From Micromonospora chokoriensis (lineage in GTDB: Bacteria; Actinomycetota; Actinomycetes; Mycobacteriales; Micromonosporaceae): a stretch of DNA of 64,000 bases. The stretch is from NCBI RefSeq assembly GCF_000718555.1, contig NZ_JOAN01000002.1, positions 310,001 to 374,000 on the forward strand, written 5' to 3'. The notes beneath the pieces were generated by a model. It ran no database searches, was not told where the DNA came from, and saw nothing but the letters and a program-made list of their open reading frames with translations. A program made the position numbers and the translations under genes. Of this stretch, positions 19,953-29,359 are shown in pieces; position 1 is the first letter of the stretch, and each line of letters starts with the position of its first letter.

Positions 19953-20354
19953 ATGATGATTGGTCTGGCGACCGTCGGGGCGATCGTCGGCGTCCTACTC
20001 GTCGGTGTCGTGGCCCTGATCCGTAGGCCGACGGACACTCGGTCGGTGCTCAGATGGTCGGCGCTGGCGATCACCGTGCTGGTGGCCGCCGTGTTGACAC
20101 CCCTGACCGTGCAGGATTCGGGAGCCGCGGCCAGCTATCTGCTCGGCGTTCCCGTCGTCGCCACGGCGCTGCCCGTCCTCGCGCAGCGGATCGGTCGGCT
20201 GAGCGTGGTCGCCGACCTGCTGGCGGCGCTCGTCGTCACCGGATGGGGCCTGCTGCTCGGGCTGGGCATCGGCGGCGCGTTCCTGCCAGCGGCGATACTC
20301 CTGATCGCCAGCGCCGTGGTCACCGGGGCACCGAGGCCCTCCACGACCATCTGA
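19953..20354 (+). CDS. small hydrophobic membrane protein, unknown function
   Basis: The 133-residue protein has about four membrane helices (MIGLATVGAIVGVLLVGVVA, ALAITVLVAAVLTPL, SYLLGVPVVATALPVLA and VVTGWGLLLGLGIGGAFLP). ATG 19953 is chosen over ATG 19920 because GAGGAG lies just before it. It ends at a strong hairpin shared with the convergent DUF6493 gene. No family recognised. Confidence 0.6.
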   Translation: MMIGLATVGAIVGVLLVGVVALIRRPTDTRSVLRWSALAITVLVAAVLTPLTVQDSGAAASYLLGVPVVATALPVLAQRIGRLSVVADLLAALVVTGWGLLLGLGIGGAFLPAAILLIASAVVTGAPRPSTTI

Positions 20355-20370
20355 GCGAGCTTGCGGCGGG

Positions 20371-20409
20371 TTCGCGGTCGGGCCAGGGACGTACCGGCCC
20401 GACCGCGAA
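20371..20409. terminator. bidirectional hairpin terminator
   Basis: TTCGCGGTCGGGCC (20371-20384) and GGCCCGACCGCGAA (20396-20409) form a perfect 14-bp stem with an 11-base loop. It sits between two converging genes that stop at 20354 and 20419. Confidence 0.8.
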
Positions 20410-20418
20410 GAGGACGGC

Positions 20419-22968
20419 TCAGGCCGCCAACGCGGCGGCGAGCCTACGGGCCTCGGTCACCAACCGGCTCGTGCCGCCGCGCGCCACCACGTCAGCCAGC
20501 CCCGGCACCTCGATCAGCACACCTGTCGCGCTGGCCACCTCGGACGCCAGAGTGAGCAGGTCGGGCATGCCGCGAGGTGGGGTGGGTGCCGCCAACATCG
20601 GTGGCAGCGCGGCGGCGAGCAACCGCCAGACACTCAGCCGGGCGCCGGCCGCGATCGCGTCGCGCAGCGGTGTCACCACCCGGGTCAGCGTCAGCTGGCC
20701 GTCCGCCGCCAACACGCCCAACTGGCCACCGACGCCAGGGGAATCGAGGTCCCCGGCGGCTGCCAGCATCAGCAGGGCGTCGAGAGCGGCCACCCGGTCC
20801 ACCTCGTGCCGGGCGCACAGCCCGTACGCCAGCGCCAGGTTGAGCGCCGGGCCACCCACGCCGGCGCACTCGGCGAGTGCCGGCAGGATCGTGGCGATTT
20901 CCCGGGCGTCCTGCTGCGCGGCGCTGGCGATCCCGGGCAGCAGGTGGGCGGCGACCAGGCCTCGGTGCCCCGGCAGCAGCGCCGGCCACAGGTTGCTCCA
21001 GCGGCCTGACCCTCCTCCGATCGGGTGCGCCGGCACGGTGAGTAGCCCGAGCGGATCCGCTACGCCCTCCGGCGGAGTGCTGGCGACCACGGTGCGTCGG
21101 ACAGGTAGCTGGTCGTAGCCGTGGTCCCAGGGGCGTCTGCGCTCGCGCCGTCCCACCGTGACCACCTCATGCACCGGCTCCGGCAGGGCATCGCCGCGCA
21201 ACCAGCTGGCCAGTTCGTCGCCGGCGGGGGTGCCGAGCGCGGCGGCCCGGGTCGCCAGCATCTCGTCCACGCCGACGGGCAGCCGCAGCAGGGCTTGGGT
21301 GAGATCCCACCGCCATACCGGGCGGTCCCCGAGTGCGGCCAGCCGTTCGTAGAGCGCGGTCGGATCGAGGGCCCCGGTGACGGACGTCGGGGCGGCCAGC
21401 AGGCCGGGATCGTTGCGTCCGTCCAGTCGCTGCCCGATCTCCGCGAGGCGGGCGCAGTAGACAAGCGTGAGCGCGGACTGGTGGCGCGGCTCGACCGCCG
21501 GCCGGTCCCGGAACGGACGCATCGTCCGGGTCAGTGACTGGCTGAGAATTCTGGACCACTGGTCGCGGCGGGTGGCCGCCTCGCCCGGTGCGGCGGCGGC
21601 CAGCAGGACGCCGTTCAGTTGCACCAGGACGTTGAACTCGGCCCACTGGTGGTCCCAGGCGCCCACCTGGCCCCGCCGCAGCACCGGCAGCAGGGCGGTG
21701 GCCAGCCGTTCCCGTTCGGTGGTGGTCAACCGGACCAGCCCGTCGAGGACCCGCTCCAGGGTTGACGCGGACCAGCCCTGGGCGAGCAGCCCGGAGACCT
21801 CCTCGACCAGCTCGTCCACCTCAGTGATCGGCGGCGCAGCGAGCGCGGGCGCCACCGGCGAGGGCAGCTCGTCACCGGCCACCGACACGGTGACCGTGGC
21901 GACCAGCCGATGGCCATGCCGCTGCGCCAACGCCGTCGCACGATCCCGCAGGTCTGCGGCGGCGTGTTCGGCACCAGAGGCGAGCACCTCGGCAATGTCG
22001 GCTGCCCGAACCGGGCTTCGCCGGGCCAGGCGGTCCAGCCAGGTCAGCTGCGCCCGCACCAGCGCCTTCTCCGGCCGACCCAGCACGACCCTCGAGGCGT
22101 CCAGCAACGACTCGAACTCCACCTCGCAGCCCGAGTCGCGAAGCGCCCGCTGCGCGAGGCCGGCGACCGGCCCCGGGCCGTCGGCGAGCAACCGCAGGTA
22201 CGCGCTCGCCCGCGCCGCCACCTCGTCCGGGCTGGGTCTTAGCTCCTGGTGCAGGACAACGAACGGACGCAACGCGCCGGGTCGATCCCCGCGCAGCAGC
22301 CTACCGAGAACCCCTTCCAGCAACGCCGCTCGGTCGAGTCGGCCCTCCGTCGCGAGCGCCGCCAAGGTCGGGGGCACCGCACGCCCGGAGCCGGTGAAGG
22401 CCAGGTCCGTGCCGATCCCATCGACCTCGAACAGGCGGGGCACCAGCGCGTCCAGGAACGGGTCGGCGCGCAGCCGGTCGAGCAATGGCGCCTGTTGGCG
22501 CAACTCGGACGGCCGCTGCCACCACATCGACTGCGCCCAGCCGGCCACGAACGCGTCCCCGGTCGGCGGCTTCGCCTTCTCGGCCAGCAGCAGCTCGGCG
22601 ACGAAGTGCCATCCTTCCCACGCTCGGCTGCGGGGCAGCCGCTCCGCCAGCCGGTACGCCAGGTCGGCCAGCCACGGCACGCCCCGCTGCCGCGCAGCGG
22701 CGACCACCGGCTCGGAGTCGACGTCCGTCAACATGACCGACCGTCGGCCGAGCAGGGCCGCGGCCTTCGTCGCGGTGCTCAGCGTGCCCACGGTGGCCAC
22801 TGCCAGCGCGGCCGCATCCTTGCCCCACCACCAGTTGTCCCGCCGACGCCGGACGTGGGCGACCAGTTCGTCGCCGAGCGCCCGTCGCGCCGGCTCGTCA
22901 AGTGAGTGCAACGCCGTCCCGACGGCCGTCACATCGCCCCGGCTCAGTGCCTCGAAGAAGTCGGTCAC
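20419..22968 (-). CDS. DUF6493-family large repeat-like protein
   Basis: The 849-residue soluble protein is rich in Leu/Ala/Arg helices with HEAT-like spacing and many Trp residues (DNWWWGKDAAAL, WAQSMWWQRP, GGGSGRWSNLW). No catalytic motif is visible. The family is typically encoded next to a SWIM zinc-finger gene, as here. The start GTG 22968 overlaps the SWIM gene stop (22965-22967), so translation is coupled. Role unknown; a scaffold acting with the SWIM protein is the simplest reading. MoxR-ATPase and vWA partners, often found with such genes, are not adjacent, although a decayed vWA fragment lies at 28.1 kb. Confidence 0.65.
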   Translation of the reverse strand: MTDFFEALSRGDVTAVGTALHSLDEPARRALGDELVAHVRRRRDNWWWGKDAAALAVATVGTLSTATKAAALLGRRSVMLTDVDSEPVVAAARQRGVPWLADLAYRLAERLPRSRAWEGWHFVAELLLAEKAKPPTGDAFVAGWAQSMWWQRPSELRQQAPLLDRLRADPFLDALVPRLFEVDGIGTDLAFTGSGRAVPPTLAALATEGRLDRAALLEGVLGRLLRGDRPGALRPFVVLHQELRPSPDEVAARASAYLRLLADGPGPVAGLAQRALRDSGCEVEFESLLDASRVVLGRPEKALVRAQLTWLDRLARRSPVRAADIAEVLASGAEHAAADLRDRATALAQRHGHRLVATVTVSVAGDELPSPVAPALAAPPITEVDELVEEVSGLLAQGWSASTLERVLDGLVRLTTTERERLATALLPVLRRGQVGAWDHQWAEFNVLVQLNGVLLAAAAPGEAATRRDQWSRILSQSLTRTMRPFRDRPAVEPRHQSALTLVYCARLAEIGQRLDGRNDPGLLAAPTSVTGALDPTALYERLAALGDRPVWRWDLTQALLRLPVGVDEMLATRAAALGTPAGDELASWLRGDALPEPVHEVVTVGRRERRRPWDHGYDQLPVRRTVVASTPPEGVADPLGLLTVPAHPIGGGSGRWSNLWPALLPGHRGLVAAHLLPGIASAAQQDAREIATILPALAECAGVGGPALNLALAYGLCARHEVDRVAALDALLMLAAAGDLDSPGVGGQLGVLAADGQLTLTRVVTPLRDAIAAGARLSVWRLLAAALPPMLAAPTPPRGMPDLLTLASEVASATGVLIEVPGLADVVARGGTSRLVTEARRLAAALAA

Positions 22969-24290
22969 ACCGTCACCTCCGCCACCATGGACACCGCGAG
23001 GGCATGCTTGCACGGGCCGCGCTGCCCCCGGTGCTTCGCCCACCAGTGGCAGGTGCAGGTGAAGGCGCCGTCGGGCAGTCGGCGTACCCGGTAGTCCTCG
23101 TCGCCGCTGCGTACCGTGGCATGGTCTCCGTCGCGGCGGACGGCGCCCTGCTCGACAAGCGTGCGCGCGCCGATCAGGCGGGGGTTGTCCCGCTCGGCCC
23201 GGCCGGCGTCGTGCGGCATCACCCGGTGGAAGTAACCAGCGTCGGCCACGTCGTAGCCGACCCGTCCGGCGGTGCCGAGCTGGGCCAGGGCCGCGCGGAC
23301 CCGGTCGGCGGGCAGGCCGGCCGCGTCGGCCAGCGCGACGACGTCGATCGTCGGATCCCAGGAGAGCAGGGCGCCGACCAGCTCCGCGTCGTCGATCACG
23401 TCGTCACCGGCGAGCGCGAGCAGCGCCGCCCCCTCCCCGGAGAACCCCCGGTACGGCTCGGGTGAGAGGGTCAGTGACAGCCGCAGCGATCCGGTGTCCA
23501 GCTCCCACGTGCTCGGCACGGCCGGCGAGCCGGTGCGCACCACCGGCCCGTACACCCGCAGAGTGCGGGCGTGCCGGAGCAGCCCACGCAGCGCCGCGAG
23601 CCGCCCCGCGCCGGCCAGACAGACCGCCCCCGGCGCCGGGCGCGAGGTCAGCCGGAGGGTACGCCCGGCCGGCACCGCCCAGAGCACCGAACGATCGCTG
23701 CCCCCGGGCAGCCGGCGCAGGAACGCCGCGGCCTCGGCAGCGGGGATCTCGGCGCGCGGCTCGAACCCGGCGGTGAGCACGTGCACCTCGGCGAAGCCGC
23801 GCATCCAGCGCCCCGGCAGTGGGACCTTCCGCTCCACCACCGCCCCCTCGATCGTGGAGACGGTGAGGTCGTCCGGGCCGACCGCCAGGTGCAGCGGCTC
23901 GATCCCACCCACCCGGGCAAGGGCCTCGCGCAGCGGCGGGTTGACGTCGACGTTCGTGGTGCCGTGCCCGACGACCTCGCCGTCGAAGCCGGCCGGCACC
24001 ACATCCATCCGGGCGTACACCCCGCAACAACCAGAGAAGGACTCGAACCGCAACCGGTCCCGGCTGCCGGTCACCACCGGATCGAGGCTCGCCGGGCTGA
24101 CCGGCTGGTGGTAACGGGTCCGGGCCACCTCGGCCACGGCCAGCAGCCCGGCGGCCGCCGCCGTCGGGGTGGTGAGAAACCCGGAGAAGAAGCGCGGGTT
24201 GGCCGCCGGGCCGCCGCTGGTCTGAAGGTCGAGGCCAGCGCTACGCAAGGCGGACGGCCGGAGATATCGGTACGTCTGAACGGCGTTCAC
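22965..24290 (-). CDS. SWIM zinc-finger protein
   Basis: The 441-residue protein carries a C-terminal SWIM finger, C-x-C then C-x-H, in FTCTCHWWAKHRGQRGPCKHALAV. The preceding part begins YRYLRPSALRSAGLDLQTSGGP and includes FESFSGCCGVYARMDV. SWIM fingers bind zinc and usually mediate nucleic-acid or protein contacts. GTG 24290 is used, with an in-frame GTG at 24299 as alternative. It is translationally coupled to the DUF6493 gene and 56 bases downstream of the nuclease-helicase gene on the same strand, so the three may be one transcription unit. Confidence 0.75.
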   Translation of the reverse strand: MNAVQTYRYLRPSALRSAGLDLQTSGGPAANPRFFSGFLTTPTAAAAGLLAVAEVARTRYHQPVSPASLDPVVTGSRDRLRFESFSGCCGVYARMDVVPAGFDGEVVGHGTTNVDVNPPLREALARVGGIEPLHLAVGPDDLTVSTIEGAVVERKVPLPGRWMRGFAEVHVLTAGFEPRAEIPAAEAAAFLRRLPGGSDRSVLWAVPAGRTLRLTSRPAPGAVCLAGAGRLAALRGLLRHARTLRVYGPVVRTGSPAVPSTWELDTGSLRLSLTLSPEPYRGFSGEGAALLALAGDDVIDDAELVGALLSWDPTIDVVALADAAGLPADRVRAALAQLGTAGRVGYDVADAGYFHRVMPHDAGRAERDNPRLIGARTLVEQGAVRRDGDHATVRSGDEDYRVRRLPDGAFTCTCHWWAKHRGQRGPCKHALAVSMVAEVTV

Positions 24291-24345
24291 GGCGCACACC
24301 GTAGAGCGACCGACCGACATCCGCTGCGGTGCTGGCGCGTCGCGC

Positions 24346-27072
24346 CTACATTCGGGAGGCCAGGAACGCCTGAGTCTCCGGATCCGTCGAGTAGAGCAAC
24401 GCGCCACGCATGCCCCGGGTCATCAGCACCCGGTAGGTGTTGCGGATGAAACGGTCGGCGGCTTCCTCACCTACAGCTGATCGGCTGCGGAAAGCCGGAT
24501 CCTTCGACTCTGCACGGCGGGTGACCAGTCGGCCGTCGCGGGCGACAAGGTCCGGGCCGATGATGACGCCGGCCCAGTCGTAGTCGAAGCCCTGGGCGGT
24601 GTAGACAGTGCCGATCTGACCGAAGCCGTTGGGGTCGGTCGCCCAGAAGGCGGAACCTGGAGCGTCGCCGACGCTGCGCTCACTCTTGACGTTCCAGGGC
24701 CGGGCCCACCCGCCGATGTGCACGTCGGGCACGAGCGAGCCGTCCGGTCGAGGGTCACTCCATGGCCAGCAGTAGCCGGCCGACATCCGCGCCGTCTCAC
24801 CAGCGGCTTGCTTGGCGGCGAGGAACGCCTCCATCTCCTCCGGCGAATCAGCGATTCGCAGCTCGAAGCGACCGTCCCCGCTCCAGATCATCGGCTCATC
24901 GTCGTCGGTGCTGAACAGGGCCTTGGTCCACTGCACGAAGGCGCTACTGCCGCCGAGGCGGAATTGGTCAGCTAGGGAGACAATCTCGACTTCCAGGCCG
25001 CGCTGTCTGGCATAGCGACTGATGAGCGCCAGGCCGCCCAGCTCGCCAGGCTTGACGACCTGGTCCTCGTCGAGTAGGAAGACCGGCACCCGGGCAGCTG
25101 CGATCAGCTCCTCGATCTGCGGCCGAGACCGCTCCCGCCGGTTCCGCGGGGTGAACCGGTTGACTGAGGTCTCTCGGATGCGATGCGCCTCGTCGCAGAT
25201 CAGCACGTCGAGGCCATTCGGCTCAGCCTCCATGAAGCTGTTGAAGTAGCCGAACAGGTTTCGGAGCCGCGTGCTTCCCTTACCGGCGTACTGGCGCAGG
25301 GTCTGCGTGAATGACCGCGACCCGGTGGCGTGCATGACCGAGTAGTTCTGCCGGGCCAGCTCACCGAGCACAGCCATGCCGATGACGCTCTTGCCGCTAC
25401 CTGGCCCGCCAGACACCACCACGACCGTCTTCCGTTGCGCGGTACGGGCGCGCTTCACCGCACGCAACACCATCTCGTACGCCACGCGCTGCTCGTCGAG
25501 CAGCCTGAAGTGCGAGCGCTCCCGCAGCTCCTGCGCGGCGTGCGCCAGCAGGGACCTGCTGGGGCGTACGGCACTCGCCAGCAGGCGGTCGGCGGCGTCA
25601 GCTCCGGAGGCGGGCCCGAGGTGGATACGCAGGTAGTCGAGGAACTGTCCCCGCCGTTGCTTGGTGAAGACGTGGCTCTGGTCGGCACCGCGGCGGATGA
25701 GTAGGTCGCTGACGTCACGATCCACGGCCTTGAACAGATAGCCGGCACCGCGGATCGAAGCGCCCCCGCCGTCGGCCAGCACACCGGTGAAGTCACCCAG
25801 GTATTCACGGTAGGCGTCGACTTGCACGCCTGGATGCAACCTCGCGCTTCCGGTGCGCCCGACCGCCACCAGCGCATCGGAACTCTCCATCGACTGCGCG
25901 TGCGTCCAGGACTTCAGCTCCACCACCAGGTACGCGTCGCGCCCAGTCTCCGGGTGCACGCCGGCGAGGACCACGTCGACCTGCCTGCTGCTCAGCGGAA
26001 GTTGGAGGCCGACGATCATCGAGACCGCACCGAGCCCAGCCTGCACAAGGTCCTCAGCCACGACGGCCACCCGGCGCATCACCGCGCGGACCGCGGCCGC
26101 CAACCTGGGATCGGAGTCGGGGTGGGTGGGACCGGTGACCGCTGCGGGCAGAGCACGCTCGGCGACGAGTCGCCGCAACTCGGCGGCAGACAGAACGAAT
26201 GTGACGCCGGCGAGGGGCACCTCATCACTCTCAGGTTCTGGGGAAACGCCCGTGGTGGCGGTGCTCGGATCGACGGGGTCAGCAGAGGGTCGGGGCCGCA
26301 GAGCGCCAGCCGCCCCCGACCTTGCCCCGCCCCAGAGGAGCGCGGAGACCTCGGCGCTCGTCGGACCGAAGCGTGGCCTGGTCAGGGCCGAATACACGTC
26401 CTCCGGCGGCACCGGGCGATCCCGGCGGCGGTCGGAGACCACCCACTCGTTCCAGTCCACCAACCAGGAGAGCGTACGAGGGTCCGAGAACAGCCCGACG
26501 CGCCGGAGGCAGGCACTGAGCGCCGCACGATGCTCCGGGCGGGGTGTCGCCGGCAACGCTGCAGAAAGCACCCGCAGTCGGCCACCGGAGAGGACCTCGA
26601 CGCTGGGCGCGGTGCGTAGCGCCTTACGAAGCCGATCCCACGAACACCGCAGTTGCACCTGCGCATCGGCCTGATCCGGCAAGGTCACCGAGACGACATC
26701 CTTGGCCGAGGTGACCAGGAATGCCACACCCGCCCGGCCACCTGAGGTGGTGTCCCCGGCACAGAGCATGGCAGCGAACTGCGCGACCTCGTTGATCGGA
26801 ACCGTCACGAGCAGCGACGCCGCCAGCGGACGAACAGCCTGCACCGGCAGCGGAAGACATCGATCGCCGATGTTCACAGCCAACTGCCGCGAGGCACGGA
26901 GGAGCTGGTTCAGCACAGCGAACTCCACGGCGGCCTGCGGCTCGCTGTGCGCATCGGGCAGCAGCGCCTCGCCGGCAGGCACAGCCGCGACGAGACCCTG
27001 AGCCTGCTGGTAGCTCTCGCCGGTGTAGCGGATTCGAGCGCGGGCGAGATCCTTGAGCTGGACGCGGGTCAT
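24346..27072 (-). CDS. PD-(D/E)XK-like nuclease fused to DUF2075-type SF1 helicase
   Basis: The protein has 908 residues. The N-terminal 280 residues are unassigned. Residues about 330-440 look like a PD-(D/E)XK nuclease: D366 in RQVDVVLAG, and E385-x-K387 in YLVVELKSW. A P-loop helicase of the DUF2075/Schlafen-like group follows: Walker A SGGPGSGKSVIG (about 554-565), Walker B DVLICDEAHRIRE (about 622-634), VYTAQGFDYDWAGVIIG, and YRVLMTRGMRGALLYS at the C-terminus. All motor and nuclease residues I looked for are present. Nucleic-acid processing or phage defence is plausible. The start ATG overlaps the stop of a small membrane-protein gene. Confidence 0.75.
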   Translation of the reverse strand: MTRVQLKDLARARIRYTGESYQQAQGLVAAVPAGEALLPDAHSEPQAAVEFAVLNQLLRASRQLAVNIGDRCLPLPVQAVRPLAASLLVTVPINEVAQFAAMLCAGDTTSGGRAGVAFLVTSAKDVVSVTLPDQADAQVQLRCSWDRLRKALRTAPSVEVLSGGRLRVLSAALPATPRPEHRAALSACLRRVGLFSDPRTLSWLVDWNEWVVSDRRRDRPVPPEDVYSALTRPRFGPTSAEVSALLWGGARSGAAGALRPRPSADPVDPSTATTGVSPEPESDEVPLAGVTFVLSAAELRRLVAERALPAAVTGPTHPDSDPRLAAAVRAVMRRVAVVAEDLVQAGLGAVSMIVGLQLPLSSRQVDVVLAGVHPETGRDAYLVVELKSWTHAQSMESSDALVAVGRTGSARLHPGVQVDAYREYLGDFTGVLADGGGASIRGAGYLFKAVDRDVSDLLIRRGADQSHVFTKQRRGQFLDYLRIHLGPASGADAADRLLASAVRPSRSLLAHAAQELRERSHFRLLDEQRVAYEMVLRAVKRARTAQRKTVVVVSGGPGSGKSVIGMAVLGELARQNYSVMHATGSRSFTQTLRQYAGKGSTRLRNLFGYFNSFMEAEPNGLDVLICDEAHRIRETSVNRFTPRNRRERSRPQIEELIAAARVPVFLLDEDQVVKPGELGGLALISRYARQRGLEVEIVSLADQFRLGGSSAFVQWTKALFSTDDDEPMIWSGDGRFELRIADSPEEMEAFLAAKQAAGETARMSAGYCWPWSDPRPDGSLVPDVHIGGWARPWNVKSERSVGDAPGSAFWATDPNGFGQIGTVYTAQGFDYDWAGVIIGPDLVARDGRLVTRRAESKDPAFRSRSAVGEEAADRFIRNTYRVLMTRGMRGALLYSTDPETQAFLASRM

Positions 27073-27296
27073 CGCGTACGCCGGCCGCTCGCGGCTCCCA
27101 CCGCGTCTCGGCTCCAGGCCCGCAGCTCGCACAGCAGGCGGACCGCCAGGTCACCGTGCGACTGGGGTCTCACCGCCACCAGCAGCAAGATCGGCGCAAT
27201 ACACAGCGCTAGCAGCATGATCGGAATGTGGGCGATCGCGACGATCAGCGGTCGCACCACCGTGGCCGGCACAGCCGCAAGGTCGAATGAGGGCAC
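27069..27296 (-). CDS. small single-helix membrane protein
   Basis: The 75-residue protein has one or two hydrophobic helices (VVRPLIVAIAHIPIMLLALCIAPILLLVAV) and a basic tail (LLCELRAWSRDAV…GRRTR). GTG 27296 has GGGAGA just upstream. Its stop overlaps the ATG of the nuclease-helicase gene. The coupling makes it a likely partner or leader of that gene. The region 27297-27580 upstream holds no convincing gene; it should contain the divergent promoters of this unit and of the HIT gene. Confidence 0.55.
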   Translation of the reverse strand: MPSFDLAAVPATVVRPLIVAIAHIPIMLLALCIAPILLLVAVRPQSHGDLAVRLLCELRAWSRDAVGAASGRRTR

Positions 27297-27580
27297 GCTC
27301 GTCTCCCGCTCCGCTGCCCGGCCAACGGCAATCGAGATAACGCACCTACAACGACAAGGGTGAAACGCGCGGAGGGTGGCACACCCTTCAGTCGCCCTCA
27401 CTGGACGCCCAGCCGGGAGCTCCATGACGACTTGGTCACCGTGGTTGACCAACAACAGAGTAGCGGTCACGTCAAGCCGGGCGCCGACAACACCCATGCC
27501 GGACCGGCCATCCCGGGATGTCAGGTGGCAGCTGGCTCGCGCGGGCCTGCGGGAACAGGACGACGCACTAGTGTTCCGTC

Positions 27581-28036
27581 ATGGACTGCTACACCTGCCG
27601 CAACAACCAGCAGATCAGCACCCTGCCGCCACGCGAACTCGTCGCGGCCGATGAACACTGGCGGATCGCCCATGCCTTCGACACGGCTCTACCGGGCTGG
27701 TTGATCCTCATGCCGCGCCGGCACGTGGTCTCGATCGCCGACCTCTCCGCCGCCGAGGCGGCCAGCCTCGGCACCTGGCAGGTCCGGCTCTCCCGCGCAC
27801 TGCGGGCCGTGACCGGATGCGCGAAGACCTACGTGGTGCAGTTCGCCGAGCAGGAGGGCTTCGCCCACGTCCACTTCCACGTGGTGCCGCGAATGCCCGA
27901 TCTCCCCGCCGACCGCCGCGGCCCCCGCATCTTCACCTACCTGGCAGCGGCGGAGGACCAACGCGTCAACGAGCAACGGCAGGATGATCTCGCTGCTGCG
28001 CTTCGCACCCAGCTCGACCACGCCGACCTGGGATAG
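27581..28036 (+). CDS. HIT-family nucleotide hydrolase/transferase
   Basis: The 151-residue protein has the histidine triad HVHFHVVPRM (near residues 105-114). The N-terminal MDCYTCRNN contains a Cys pair, and PGWLILMPRRHVVSIADL is the usual HIT beta-strand region. HIT proteins hydrolyse nucleoside phosphoramidates or dinucleoside polyphosphates; the substrate here is unknown. There is no purine-rich ribosome site before the ATG. A TAGTGT at 27568-27573 lies seven bases upstream, compatible with a leaderless transcript. Confidence 0.85.
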   Translation: MDCYTCRNNQQISTLPPRELVAADEHWRIAHAFDTALPGWLILMPRRHVVSIADLSAAEAASLGTWQVRLSRALRAVTGCAKTYVVQFAEQEGFAHVHFHVVPRMPDLPADRRGPRIFTYLAAAEDQRVNEQRQDDLAAALRTQLDHADLG

Positions 28037-28106
28037 GGCGGCGCGACAGTCGGCTGTGCTCTCAGCTACGACCTCGACCCAAGGTCGTACGTCCTCGGTC
28101 ACCGGC

Positions 28107-28345
28107 GGGTTGACCTCCTTCGAGCCGCCGGACCCGCAGGTGGTTAGCGCGATGCTGGACGGCTGGCGCACGCTCCGCAAGAAGGCGAACATCCTGATCG
28201 CCCTGGACACCTCGGGATCGATGGAGGTCAAGGTCGGCACCCGGACCCGATTCCAGGTCGCCTCGGCGGCGGCGGGCAAGGGCCTCGCGCTGCTCAACAC
28301 CGAAACCGGGTGGGGCTCTGGTCGTTCCCCTCCGAGGGGCTGTGA
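28107..28345 (+). pseudogene. decayed fragment of a vWA-domain (solute-binding/vWA) gene
   Basis: In one frame 28107-28312 reads GLTSFEPPDPQVV…MLDGWRTLRKKANILIALDTSGSMEVKVG and continues to LLNTETG. It includes the MIDAS motif DTSGSM. The sense then continues one frame over from 28310 as VGLWSFPSEGL and hits a TGA at 28343. No start, N-terminal lipoprotein part or remainder of the vWA fold is present. It resembles the junction region of secreted solute-binding/vWA proteins. It is a frame-shifted, doubly truncated relic filling most of the 28037-28367 gap. Confidence 0.7.
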
Positions 28346-28367
28346 TCGCCCGGTCGACAGGGCGCTC

Positions 28368-29228
28368 TCAGACCTCGACCGCTGGCGCGTGAGTCCGGAC
28401 CGGACGATCCGTGAGGCCCGCGACGAGCAGAAGGTACGCAGTCAGCTCGACCGCCGCCGTGAGCGCCGGCATCGGTTGCGGTATGGACAGCGTGGGCGTG
28501 ATGGCGTGCCAGGCGAACAGGGCATGGTGGCTGCTGACGGAGAGCGGCATCGGGACCATGCCAATGCACGTGTCCAGCAGAGGCAGTGCCATGAGGGCCA
28601 GCAACGCCGCGCCGATCGAGGCGAGCCGTCGACCGTGGCCGGCGAGCGCCGCGGCGAGCGCCAAAGCGGTGATCCCGAGGACCAGGGGTGGCAGGACCGC
28701 CGTACTCAGGGCCATCGTCTCGGCCTCGTCGGTGCCGGTCGCGCGCGGAGGATCAGCAGCGACGTCGCGCCAGATACCAACAACGCGGAAGACCGCGTAC
28801 CCGATGATCAGCGCTGCCCCCACGACAGCCGGAGCCACCGTGTGTAGGTGCCAGCCACCGCGGCGCCACGCGACGAGTAGCACACATGCCGCAGTCACCA
28901 AAGGCCAGCAGAGGGAGAGACCCGACTCGAACGCGGACGGTGTATCGATGCTCGGTCCGGGCACGAGCACCATCTCGCCGTAGCTGTCGCTGCCCCGAGC
29001 GGCCGGCATGGTGCGGACCGCGTCCACGAGCAGCACCGCGAGGGCCACCCACAGCACCCAGCGGGAAATCTGCGATCGACTGATGATGGCGTAGGCAAGG
29101 AGCAGACCGATGCTCAGCACCTCGGCGTAGCGCCAGATCGGATTGGCCGTCAGGACGCCTGCGATATGAAGGGCGGCGGACGAAGCCGCCGCAGTCAGGA
29201 GGATCAATCGAGAACGCACGGCGCGCAT
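28368..29228 (-). CDS. polytopic membrane protein, unknown function
   Basis: The 286-residue protein has about seven to eight membrane helices (LILLTAAASSAALHIAGVL, EVLSIGLLLAYAI, WVLWVALAVLLVDAV, LVTAACVLLVAW, VVGAALIIGYAVF, VLPPLVLGITALALAAALAG, AALLALMALPLL and AVELTAYLLLVAGL). ATG 29228 follows GGCAGG. No family or catalytic motif recognised, and neighbours give no functional hint. Confidence 0.65.
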   Translation of the reverse strand: MRAVRSRLILLTAAASSAALHIAGVLTANPIWRYAEVLSIGLLLAYAIISRSQISRWVLWVALAVLLVDAVRTMPAARGSDSYGEMVLVPGPSIDTPSAFESGLSLCWPLVTAACVLLVAWRRGGWHLHTVAPAVVGAALIIGYAVFRVVGIWRDVAADPPRATGTDEAETMALSTAVLPPLVLGITALALAAALAGHGRRLASIGAALLALMALPLLDTCIGMVPMPLSVSSHHALFAWHAITPTLSIPQPMPALTAAVELTAYLLLVAGLTDRPVRTHAPAVEV

Positions 29229-29359
29229 CCTGCCACGCGTTGTCGCTAACCGTAGTCCTCTCGTACGTCCTGCTCAGTGCTGGAGTCCCGCGCGGCAACC
29301 CGATTGCGCGGCGCTGGTTCGCGGGGCAGCATGGCCGGTCGACCTGAGGAGAGGCACCC

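Noticed and set aside
27360..27704. Plus-strand open frame before and over the HIT gene start
   Set aside because: Most of it overlaps the HIT gene in another frame and the N-terminal part has no ribosome site or recognisable sequence.
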